DNA from: Campylorhamphus procurvoides
Lineage: Eukaryota > Chordata > Aves > Passeriformes > Dendrocolaptidae
DNA length: 64,000 bases
Reading direction: 5' to 3'
Assembly (NCBI GenBank): GCA_013396655.1
Contig: WBMV01005161.1
Span: forward strand, 50,171-114,170
The stretch's first letter is position 1. Each line of letters opens with the position of its first letter. The notes under the pieces were generated by a model that was given only the letters and a program-made list of their open reading frames with translations, did no database searches and was not told the origin of the DNA. Shown here in pieces: positions 11,108-22,900 of the stretch. Position numbers and translations under genes: made by a program.

Positions 11108-14100
11108 ATTTTACATTTATATAGTGTCTTACACCCCAGAGAATCCCAAAGTGCTATGTGTGCTCAATAGCACTGTGCACCTCCAGGCAGGAGTCTGCAC
11201 TGGGACAAAAAACATTGTCAAAAGGCACCAATGCCTTTTCTAAAAAATACAATAAAACAGCCCCAACACCCATGCCCAAAGCTAGCTTTTAACATCTGCT
11301 TGAAAGATAATTTAAGTATCAATAGGGAAGGATTGCAGGGTGTGTAAGAAACAGGCAGGAGAGATCCTGGCGAAGCGTGCCAACTTCATTCGGAGATTCA
11401 CTCAAGTGACAGCTCTTTCGGTCCAGATCTTCGTGTATTTATTCATTAGTCATGTTGTGTGTTCCAAATTTTTAACTTTTAGATAACCTTTAAAAAATTG
11501 AGATGAGGAATTGCAGGGAACTGGAAACTGGCAAATTCCCAGCAGATATTTGCTATATTTAGAAAGGGTGAGAAGCTTCAAAAAGGAAGAACCAATCTTG
11601 TTATTGCCAGAGTGAACCAATTTTTTTCCTTCTTTTCATCCTGAAATAAACTATTTTTCAGCCCATCTCTCTGGAAAGGATTTTGGCTACGAAATGTGTC
11701 AGGGTTAATGGGACTAACCTTGGTAATTCTCTCCAAACTGAGAATATTTATATGATTCATACTTCAGAGAATCACACAAAATTCACACCCCTAACTGCAG
11801 ACTGGGTCCCAGATATGCACCCTTCCACTTTCAGCAATCATCTCTGCTGCAGGTTTGTAACAGTCCATTAAAAAAATCTGGTTTTGGTTTGTACCACAGG
11901 GTAAGACACTGTCCAGCTCAAACTCCTTTCAAGAATCGCAGCTATTTAAGAATGGCAAAAGGAAGATTTCCCACCTCTGCTTGTTTAACATATTGCTGTA
12001 GCTAGCACATGTTCGAAGTCACTGACAGACGCTGTTTTGAACACACAGTAAAACATTATGCAAACTCTTTTAGCCTTCATACGTGGGTGAGAAGAAGCTT
12101 CCAAATAAGAAGTTTACAAGGATTTCAATCTGTAAGTACTTTAGTTAGACTCTGCAACTACATAATTAGAAGCTCGTTCTTGAGCAGTACGTGTGGAGAC
12201 TCCTATGTCTCCAAGTACAAGGTTAAAAAATAATCAGCATCGATCACTGGCAACTGCGCTGTGCTACCAATGCTTCTCACACCTACTGTTCCAGATGAGA
12301 CTTGAAAGAAGAAAATATGCTGGAACCTGAGAACTCATCCCTTGTGGCTGTTCTCATTTAAATCTATGTTTTCCCTCAGACACACATGAAAAACACAGCT
12401 CAACAAAAGCTGTCTATTCTGGGCTGCAACAAACGCTACAGAATTTAAAATACAAGACACTAAAGCACCAAATTAATTGCCATAAAAATATTCAAGCACT
12501 CCATCTGGAGTAGCCATCACCTGTGTTGAAAAATTACATTGGCCAGTGGTTTCTATTAATACAGCTGTATCTGGGGAAAAGACAAGACTAGGTATCATGG
12601 AATGTGGTGATCTTGAGCACAAGATCTACTAAAACTGCTAGTGATTGGTTAGAAGAGAGGATTTTGTAACCTGCACTGACAATGGCTGCAAGAAAAAAAA
12701 GTGGAGGAACGCAGCTAGAGAATACACAACTCTATAGAGCATTTAGTTGCTATTTTTACCATGTTTTTAGTCAAGGTGCTCACGCAAATAACAGCAAGAA
12801 CCAGGCTCTGTTTGAAGAATGTGCTTGTTTTCCTGTAATAAGCTTATACAAAATTTGAGACACACACTGCTTTAGTGTCCAGTTTCTGCAAGACTATAAA
12901 AAGTCACATTTTGATGATTTTGTCCATCACCATAACCTAATCACAGCCTAAGAAATTAAAAAAGTCCTTCCAGCATGGATATGTACCTCACACAGTAAAA
13001 CATTTGTTGGTGTTTTGAAACATTTAAATGATCTACTATTCTGCAGCAATTGCTTCATTGCAGGCAGCTTGCAAGTCCTACATTCCCTGAGTGGATTTTG
13101 ACAGGATAGATTAGAACATACATTCATTTTACTCTTCAAAGTTTCTCTGGAAATTATTTCCTTCAGAAACAAGAAACAAGGCATTCACAGCTTTGTCACA
13201 ACTACTCTTTAGACAACACACATCCTTGGCAATTGAAGTTACTCCAATGGCTTTCGGTTTTTATAGCAATTGAATACTGGATGCCATGAGTATATGTACT
13301 CAGAAGCAGTAGGGAACATTCTGGGTTTATCCTTTAATGTGTTTTTTAATTGCATTTTTATATACACTATTCTGCTGAGCGTTATTTTCAAACACTGTAC
13401 AACAAGATTAATCTATTAGTAGCAAAGTTCATATAGTATATCATCATGTGAATTTCAAATTCGTTTTGACATGTGCTTAAAATACCCCACAGTTCTAGCT
13501 CCAATTACTGCATTTCAGGTTAGTAAAATGAGTTTTATAGTGATGAGTGTTTTATCAGAAGACATATACTAGTAGATGTCTGAGCCACGTGACTTTTCAG
13601 GTGTTTAACCATCATAGGTTCTCATCCCTGTATCAAGTAACCACGGAAACACAGGATACACACAGGTATGTGTACTTCCAAGGGTTAAAAACAGGAAACT
13701 GATAAGCAACTGCCTTTACCCCACTGTTCAAAAAAGATTCAGGTAAACTGCTGTTATAACTCTTTTTAGCTTGTGACAAAATACTTTTTTGACATCACCT
13801 CAGTTCTACGTTTGACAAAGCAACTGGAGGGATAATGCTGCCTTTTCAAGGACTCACACACCACCTACACCCCTGCAATATAACAAACCATACTGAGGCA
13901 TACTGAATTGCTACCAGCCAAAGAACCACAGTGTATCATGATGACCAGAAAAATGCTTGAAACGTTGGAAGCAGGAGACAGTCACTTGATATTATATTGT
14001 AATTATTAAATTTCAACAGCCCTGTAATTAAAAGTTAGTGGTTCTCCCACAGGGCTCTCTACTAAGCTGAAAATCTCCTAAACTAAGTATCTGAAGCTTG

Positions 14101-14124
14101 CCTAGGTTCCAAGATGGTATTAGG

Positions 14125-14490
14125 TCACAGAATCATAGACTAGTTTGGGTTGGAAGGGACCTGTAAAGGTCATCTAGTCCAGTCCCTCTGCCACCTTCAA
14201 CCATATCAAGTTGCTCAGAGCCTCGTCCAGCTTGGCCTTGGATGTTCCAGGGATGAGGCATCCACCACCTCTCGGGGCAACCTGTTCCAATGTTTCACCC
14301 CCCCTTTCTTTCTTATACCTAATCTAAATGTGCCTTCTTAAAAAGCCATTACTCCTTGTCCTGTTGCAACGGGCCCTGTTAAAAAGTGTCCCCATCTTTC
14401 TTATAAGCCTCCTTTAAGTACTGAATAGCAGCAATGAGGTCTCCTTGGAGTTTTCTCTTCTCCAGGCTCAACAACCTCAAGTGTTCAAGT
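14125..14490 (-). mobile_element. CR1 LINE 3' fragment
   Basis: The segment opens with TCACAGAATCATAGA and continues with the GGGTTGGAAGGGACC and CATCTAGTCCAGTCCC signatures typical of the antisense view of a CR1 3' end. Later blocks (GGCCTTGGATGTTCC, CAACCTGTTCCAATG, CTTGTCCTGTTGCAAC, TCTTCTCCAGGCTCAACAACC) follow in the expected order. The element is therefore on the minus strand, the same direction as HSD17B12, with its 3' terminus at the low coordinate. It is 5'-truncated to about 365 bp, as most avian CR1 copies are, and has no reverse-transcriptase domain. Divergence and small indels indicate an old insertion. Confidence 0.93.
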
Positions 14491-14780
14491 CACAGCACAT
14501 GCGGTCATAAGCTAAAGGGCCTTTAACAATCACAGAATAACATATTGAAAACACTCAATATGCATCACAATTCCTAGAAAGTAGGCACTCATGCAAGCAC
14601 CATATTATGCAGTGTATCAATAGCAAGCTAGAAAATATATGGTATGCAGCAATATAGCTTTAGTAAGACAAATAATAGCTTTTGGGAATTAGTTTTAATA
14701 AACTTCAATACAGGAGAAAGTTAGTAGGCATGTCAAGACAAAACACCAATATGAAAGATTTAGAAAGATCAGATACAAAC

Positions 14781-14891
14781 CTAAAACACCAACCTCCAGG
14801 CCTTCCAATCCTGCTTTGATTCTACTGTAAATATCTTCTCTCTCTCCAAAGTCTGCCACAATGACTTTTGTTTCCACTTTATACTTCTCCT
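14781..14891 (-). CDS. HSD17B12: HSD17B12 coding exon 4 (internal)
   Basis: This 111-nt exon completes a Lys codon and then encodes EKYKVETKVIVADF, GEREDIYSRIKAGLEG and LEVGVL, ending with the first base of a Val codon. It spans beta strand 3 (VIVADF, whose Asp usually contacts the adenine), the next helix, and beta strand 4 leading into the NNVG motif. The acceptor is TTCTAG with an AG following directly in the exon; phase continuity with exon 3 selects the first AG. The donor TTAG|GTTTGT is weaker than the others in this gene. The stretch FGEREDIY appears one residue longer than the human FASEDIY as I remember it. A 14.1-kb intron separates it from exon 3. Confidence 0.95.
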   Translation of the reverse strand, partial: RRSIKWKQKSLWQTLEREKIFTVESKQDWKAWRLVF

Positions 14892-16036
14892 CTAGAAAGA
14901 AAAGTTTTTAAAAGTTTAAGTTTGAAATAGTTGAATTATCATTCAGATATTAAGACTATCAGTTATGAGGTTTTACAAAACATTATTTCAAGTAGCTAAT
15001 ATTACACATGAACATTTTCACCTCTACAACAGGAATCCTTGAATTTTAACATAACCTATGCAAGAAGTTTGTGACATTAAGCTACTTTTGGTGAGAACAA
15101 ATTCTCCGATGATTCAGCACATTTTGTTTGTAAGGGACAACAAAGGTGGCAAGAAAGCAGATTATATAGCTTTCCACAGAATAACAAAAATGGAGAAATC
15201 TGAAAATGCATGTACACAACAGTGTTTACAGCTTGACAAGTTTTCAACTTCAACTGGATGGCAAATGAGTTGCTTCAGGCCAAGCAAAACAATCCTTTAT
15301 TGCCCTCTGTTTCCATTCTCACTTCTGGTCCCATAAAGCTTTTTCAATCTTTAGGTTTTTTGCACATATATCAAAAAGGGAGCACGTGGGTGAATGAGAG
15401 CAGACCTTCAAATCTGACAATTTCAAAAGATTTCTGATACGCTGTCATCTCTATCCTTTACAGAACAGAAGAAATACACATAGCCAACTACATTTTGAAA
15501 TAGAAGAAAGCAAGTAGCAAAAATACAAAAAGCATACAAAAAGCAACTCTGCTTCAATCAACCGAAATTACATTGAATTAAAACCAGTACAATGTCCTTT
15601 CAGACTTCAAAAGAGCAGAACAGCAGCTTAACATTACAGCATCTCTGTTTTGCTGCACCCAACTCCCACCCTAGTGTTCCTTAAGGGACTTGTATACAGC
15701 TCAAGGGTTTTACAGCACTTTGCCCCCCATAGCCATTCATAAATACAGTGCCATGTTAAAGGAAAAGAATCATTCACAAAAAAGATTGGAAGCAGCCAGA
15801 TTCCCATGATGCTCCTTCCCATTCAAGGGAAAGCCGCGACTCCCATGATCCTGCCGTCCATTCATGCAGAATCATGAATCTACTGAACTCTCTGGTTTGC
15901 TGGCTGCCTCCCCTCCCCCACATAATATCCCTAATGGCAGATGAAATTATTTCTGCTCCTTTTCCCTTTCACCATCCTCAACCTCTTCATCTCCCCTGAA
16001 CAGATGCATTGTTTAAAAATCCCCTGAGAGATGTTG

Positions 16037-16078
16037 CTATGTCAAATGACGACGTAAATAGCATTAAGCCCCTACTGC
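16037..16078 (+). repeat. Diverged direct repeat, copy A
   Basis: The core TGTCAAATGACGACGTAAAT is followed by AGCATTAAG and a C-rich end. It matches copy B about 880 bp away with only scattered transitions. Similarity may extend to a CCTGAGAGA / CCTCAGAGA block and a TGTTGC upstream of each copy. Confidence 0.7.
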
Positions 16079-16919
16079 AGCAGCAGTCTTGTGATCGCGT
16101 CAGAAGAAAATCAAGTTCAACATTTNAGAAATGGTTTATTTTGGAACACAGCTGTTATAATGTTTAGCACACACATACGGTTTTTTACACAACAGAGAAT
16201 TAAGGGCAACAGTAGAGGCACACCTAATATATGCAAATATACTGGGTGGGCAAAACCCAAGTCACACACTTTGTCATTTTTAACCATTTTGTGGCACCTC
16301 CAATTGTCTTCACTGCCACTCAGATGCTTCATGAAATGCAAGTCACTTAAAGGATCCAAACACCACTCTCACAAGTTTGCTCCATTGGTACTGTCCTTTT
16401 TATACTAAACACGCTTAATTTGGATTGTTATCAACCTATCTTCAAAGCCTTTTCAAATCACCATAGGGATACTGAGAGGACAACCTAAGGAAAAAAAAAC
16501 CTACAAATAAATTAAAACAAAAAGAATAAAAAGTGCTCACACTACTATTCACATAAGACCCTTCTGTGAGCCTTTAGAAAATTAGCAAAGAGCCATTACA
16601 TCCAGGATGTAAGCAAGACACCTAAAAGAAGCTGCAGGACCCTTTGTGGGCAGAGGGTACATAGTACAGTCTATAAAAACGTGTGAAAAGTAGAAGACTG
16701 CCTACCGGTAGGCCAGGGTACAAGGTCTTTTTGTGGTTGCTCACTGCAAACACGTAAGGCTGTCTTGCCCCAGTAGATACCACCTGCTGACCAAACCCTC
16801 CCTCCCCACTTCAGGCCAGCTTTCAGGTATCCTGTAACTTCTGCATACCCTGTGCTCTGTCCCAGAACCTGCAATAGGTGAGATGACCCACTACCTCAGA
16901 GAAAACACTAAAACTGTTG

Positions 16920-16961
16920 CGTGTCAAATGACAATGCAAATAACATTAAGTCACTTCTGTA
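16920..16961 (+). repeat. Diverged direct repeat, copy B
   Basis: The core TGTCAAATGACAATGCAAAT is followed by AACATTAAG. Most differences from copy A are transitions at or near CpG (CG to CA or TG), as expected if an ancestral CpG-containing unit was duplicated and one copy decayed by methylation. Confidence 0.7.
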
Positions 16962-19900
16962 TAACTCAGTCTAGTAGACAGAGCATAGGGTGTAGAGGAG
17001 AACAGGTGTGCTTCGCTCTGTATGAGAAAATGTAAATGGGAATTTCATTGATCTTAAGGATTAAGATGCTCTCAAACAGATGGGCTAGAAAAAAAGAGTA
17101 CAGCACATTCCTGTTTTATCTGCCAAAAAGACTCTGAGATGTAGAGTAATAGAGAAATAAGCAAGCAGGCTATGTCCGAATCCAGGATATCTAGCAGTGT
17201 CTGGGCTATTGCTGTCCAAGAAAAAACCTGAAACTCCTCAATGGAGCTTTCAGCTTGAGGACCATGAGGTACTCGAGAACCACAGGGAATGAAAGCCAGT
17301 TTTTGCAGTCATAGCTAGAGGATCTGAAAGAGCTGATATTACCTGCCAGCATGTCCAGCATTTCTGATGATATTTTAAAAAGATCTAATGTTTTGTCTTT
17401 GGAACTGGTACTTCAAATGCTTAGTGGGGGACTGAATACTACAACACCATGCTGTCAACAGTTGTGCAGCAGTCATTCATTACCTACCCATAAGATGGGA
17501 AAGGAAATTCAGCAGATCTCTTTCACAATTCTTAACTCTGACACACCAGTATTTTAATCATTTCATTTACTAAAAAACTCAGGTAAGATCAGTATTGACC
17601 CTACAAATAAAGTTTTAACCTAAACATGCAGATGTCCAGTTAATTTGCAGAGTCTGTATGACCTTAGCTAAGATCTCTGGTAATTTAGCAAGACTCCAAG
17701 TGTGCATAACAGTATCCTGGTAAACCAATAAAAGCAGATGATCTTCTGAGAAATAAGTTGTTGACCATGGACAAATCCTTGACAAAGCTTTTTCACAGCT
17801 CTAGGAAGGCTAAATAAACCAACAGTCACAATGGTGATAGAACAAGGTGGTATAAACATTGTACAAGCAAAAAAGACAAAGTGAATTTTTGCAGAAGATA
17901 CTGGGCTAGATTCTTAGATTCTTTCTAAGATCCAGACAGCAATCCAAGAACACAGAGACACAGTCCAATACAATCATCATGCAAACAAAGGCAGTACACA
18001 AAATACACAGTGGAAGGAGAACATACTATGACTGGGAAAAGTGCCCAGTTTTGGACCGGTGGTAAAGAACTACTGACTTCCTGAAGCATGTTCAATTCTA
18101 CACATTGCTGCACAATACTGGACAAGACAGCCTTGAAACAAATACACTATTTAACTATGTCCTTCACACCATCAGAAGCACAAGCACTTTTTACATATAA
18201 TCCCTTGAAGGACACACTACCTTCAGCATCCTCAGAAGAGGACACCAAATAGTGTCTCAAACCTTGGTTAAGGTGCTACTTATTCAAAATAAGCATAAAG
18301 ACACTTAATCATTACAGGTTTTACACAAACACCGTCAAGTGTTCACGGAATCTTCTGCAAACAAACTTTATTAGAGACTCAGTTTGATATTTTAAAATCA
18401 GAAACTAAACTGCCAATTTCAGGATGTTTATTAAAATGATAGTCATGCATTTATACATTAGTTCATCAATAGTTCACAGGAAAAGAACATCTATTCTTAT
18501 ACAGATATGAGATAGATGCTTACTTAAAAATGCAAGAACAAAGGCTTAATCTGCTCTTTAAGGATTCCTCATTGAAGACCTATATTTCTACCTTAGGTTG
18601 GAAGCACCTCCAGATGCCAAATGAAGTTAGTAGCCAGCAGGATCCTAAGTGAAAGATGCTGCAGCACTGCTGCTGGCGGGGTAGGGAGAAGGCAAGGAGT
18701 ACAAGGAAAACAGACTGGTGGAGCTGAAAATCATGCACTTCAGCCAGCAGGCACAACTAAGGCAGCAGAAAACTGAAGAGAGAAAGGTAGAGAGAGGATA
18801 ACTCAGTGGCAGAAAGCACAAGCACACCAGCACCATCCTGAGGAACAACCAAGACGACACAATGCTTACCTGACTTCTCATCTAAGGTGGTTAGTTACAA
18901 CCTCACTAGGTAAAGCAAAAGCTTAATTAATTCCAAAGGCCAGATATGTCTGACTTACAGGAAATGTATCTAGTGTCTTGCTATGCAAGGAAAATCAGAA
19001 TCTAAACTATCAGGCAAAGTAGAGCACACCTTTGCTACTAAAAAGATTCACATCCAAAATAGCACCACAGAAAAAAAAGGATCTTGCAGAAATTAAAAAA
19101 AAAATGGTAAGTTAGAAGCTACAATGAGTTACACCCTAAATAATGATGAATAAAGAACTCTAGAATTAAGAGTTAGGAGATAATAATTTTCAAAACCTTT
19201 TTTTTTTTTTTGAGGCTTGCAAATAATTCAAATAAGCATGCCCCCTAAACAGAAATCTTGGTTGACAGGCTAAGAAAATACTAAGGAAGTTTTAGACATA
19301 GATAAACTGGGCTTGAAAGAAGGTTCTCCCAAAGGAGCAAGCTTGTGTATTTTGATGCAACAGCAAACATACAGTAGTTTGGTGGTCAGGAGAAGCAGAT
19401 CACTTAACCTGAGAGAAACAGTCAGTGTTCAAGGGGTCTCTCATACAGTGTCTTCCTGGGATACGAAAACTACAAGATTGACATCCCTAATAAAATAACA
19501 TTAGTTCTTGAACTACCTGTTTCAAAGCAGTTTGCTACAGCAGCTTGAATTTGCACAAAGAACATCAAGACAAATCCAGACAACTTTGCAACAGAGAGGT
19601 TCAGGATACAAGACCTACATTGTAAGCAGGTACTGGGAACAATTCTGTCAAGATCAGAGACAGTACGTTAAAAACTCGTTAGAACTGAAGCATCTCATCA
19701 CCTTACATTCAAAGCTTCATATAAATATTGCCATCACAGTGATGTGCTACAATGGAACTGCTTGCAAAAACATAACTGAAGTCTCACTTGGTCTTTAGCT
19801 TCAGGATGGCCAGAGATCCAAGCAAAGCAGTAGAAAAATAACTCCATTCTGCACAGATAAGATGAGAAATTTGTAAGAGAATCAACTACATCCATAAATA

Positions 19901-22900
19901 AAGATGCCATCTTTCCAGTATCACTGCAGTGGCAAAACTCACCCTAATCCAGCATTCAGTCTCCAGAAATAATAGTTTGTAACCTTTCAATATAGGGTAA
20001 GAAGCTGAGAGTCAAAAGCAAAAGATGAAAACCTCCTGCTGTTTAGTAAATGCATCTATGCAGGACAGAGACGAAGAGGAATTTAAGACTATGGAGCATC
20101 TGCTGATAGCTCTACAAAGTCTTTGGTTGATTTTAAGGGAAAGCCATTCATTTTGGCAATGTATCCAATTTCTGACTTTCAGAGTTTACAGAAGTAACCC
20201 ACAGTGTCATGGATGAATGGAATCTGTTTACCAGAAGGACCAAGTACTTTCAGACGGTTGATAGCAGACCGTTATTACACAGTGATACCCTCACCATACA
20301 GAAGTATGGTAAAATCAGCTTGAGATAACAAGGGCTAGCTTTCTCTTATTCTTTTTAAGGGTGTAAAACTCTGAAGCTAAGTAGGTAACCTACCAAGGAA
20401 TAGCTAAAAGGAAGCTCGGTTGCAAAGAATGCTATGCTGTTTCCACAGAGCATAAGATCCCTACCTACAAATCAACAGTATTTGCTATGTTTTAATACAT
20501 TTTTTAAAGTATGCACATTTGGTCAAACACTAAGGAATAGGCTCAGATTCCTTTCATTCAAGTACACGTGCAAGACTCCAGGAAATTCCTTATATACTGC
20601 ACTAGTTGCACATGTAATCTCATACATACAGCTTCCTTAAAAATAGTGAATATTTTTAAAAATCCAATCACATAGAAGTATGGAACAGATAAAAAATTAC
20701 ATATTTTATTCACTATGTTACACTTCTGTTAAACAACTTTAAATTTCAATATACAAAGGCATACACCAGTCAGTTCCTCCCTTCTAAGCTTTCAAAGTCC
20801 ACACAGCCGAGGATGGCTCTTCAAGCCAAATCCTTGAGCCACAGGGGCACGCAAGTGTTTTATGTGTATATGAAGTACTATTACTACAGAACACAGAAAG
20901 AAAACACACTTTATTAATACTTGCCTCTATTTGCTCCCCTCTAACTCCCACTATATCAAAATATATTACAATTTCTGAGACACACTAACCAAGTCAGAAA
21001 AAACATTCTGAGCAACACACAGGATCAATCAATAAGCCCATTCACCCAAATACTACGCTCAAAATTGTAAGCTTTCCTAAATCGAGCCTGTTCTAATTAC
21101 AAAGCTAACTAAAAACACAAAATCAAGCAGCCTGTGAAAAACAGCTGCAGCGGCTGACAGCCAGGGGGGCTGCACATCAAGTCATTGCAATGTTTCCAAA
21201 TGTCGGCATTATTTCAGGCAGCAAGGCAGGCACAGCTCTGATGCTCCCCACGCACTCCCCCTCACCCCAGCACGCCGCAGCAGGGCTGGGCATGAGAGGC
21301 ACCAACAGGCACTGCACATGCGGCCGTCCTCGTGCCATCAGGAGTCATGCCTTCCCAGAATAGCACTGCTTCACCCTTGTGTGGTTTTTCCTCCTCACAA
21401 CCTCAAAATATCCGCTACGGTTGAAGCTGCACAGAGTTTGTTGGGACGCAATCCCAAGCTGTTTCGGAGATAAGTGCAACGTGAAGTGTGGGAAGGTTGC
21501 TATTGTGTGGCAGGCAGCACCCCAAACTCCTGTTCCTTCTCTCCTCTTTCATGAAGTTGCTTTCAACCCCTCCCAAGACTTTCTTTTGATATTCATTGAG
21601 GTACTGGTTTTTACACAGAATGGAGAGAGCTATTTTTAATTTACTAACTCATTTTAGTAAGGCCATATGGACTATTTCCCATACTTCCTGTAACATTTCC
21701 TTTCCCTTAATGTAATTATTATTGCCCGACTGTGACAGTGTGTACACTTGTTATGTATATCCATGTAAACATTAATTTGCAACAATTTATGAAAAATGCA
21801 AGTCTAGATTCTCCAGCCATTTAATTATTAGAACAGTAATTAAGAAACAAAAAAAACCCCACAACATATTTTTTTCAGATATAAGCTCAACAGAATGCAT
21901 TTAAGAATGATCAGGAAAATACTTTGTAAGAAGAATTTATTGGTCACTTAGAGAGATTGAAAGCTGTCACACTATGCATTAACAACAAAAAGAAATTGTG
22001 TCCTTACTCTCAAGTCAATTTCAAGACATGTAAGTCATGAATTATTTGCGTTAAGATAAATTTTAGAAGTGAAATAAGTTTCTAGGCTAATTCAGCATTA
22101 TTTTTTATGCCTCCAATTCAGTATCCACAGTAAAATGTTTATTGTAGACCAAAGACAGCCACTTAAAAGCACAGTTTTCGGGGATCTCCAAAATGCTACT
22201 TGTAAGGGAAAATACGTTGTTAATTACTCCACATCTAATGCCCAAAGTAGTGTAGCACCCAGCTCAGCACTGAAAGCACATGCTTAAAAGACAAACAGCA
22301 GGCCTGCTTTTATCCATTAGTTTACGCCATTTTGAAAATTGTTTCTTTCTCATATTCAAGCATTTTTTTTCTTTTTAAAGAATTTGTTGTGCAAAATAAA
22401 TCAACTGAGTTTGCTTTCCCTATGAAGAGCTACTAACTAGCATTATTTCCTTCATCAACACATATTTCTGGAAGAACATAACAGTGATTACCACCATTTC
22501 CTCAGCAGAAAAGTCTATCAGGGATTTTTACAGCTTTGACAGATAAAAAGGACTTGATGTAATGGAATTTAACCTACTAAGAAAGTGACATGAAACTAAA
22601 ATATACATTCATAGAAGGAAGTTGCAGAAGGAGGACGGCACTGTTTGCATCATCTAGTCCTTCCCTGTGCCAGAGGGACCGTTCCCTGCAAAGCCACTTA
22701 AAAGGCCTAATTTCAAGTCTCTTGGCAATAGAGCTTCCACCCCTTGCCTTAAAACAGATCCACAAAACAGACTTTCACCCAATCCAATTCAACATGAAAA
22801 CAGTTTAATACTTATTTTTTCCATGTAATATTCTGCTTACTTCACACTGAAAGATAAGCAATATATTGGCACTATTGTGTTAACAGAAGGTGTTTAATGG

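Larger units (their letters stand above)
10089..14780 (-). other. HSD17B12: HSD17B12 intron 4
   Basis: A complete 4.7-kb intron with a weak GTTTGT donor and a TTTCAG acceptor. It holds a CpG-rich patch with a minisatellite (10.23-10.85 kb), an X-box-like palindrome and an ancient-repeat-like segment (about 11.1 kb), and one CR1 tail (14.1-14.5 kb). The stretch 11.2-14.1 kb shows only AT-rich sequence with short meaningless frames. Confidence 0.92.

Noticed and set aside
14150..14341. 63-codon plus-strand open frame
   Set aside because: It is antisense to the CR1 fragment that covers it.
22640..22680. CATCTAGTCC followed by a CTGTGCC block resembling antisense CR1
   Set aside because: The match is about ten bases and the flanks do not follow the CR1 order seen at 14.1 kb.
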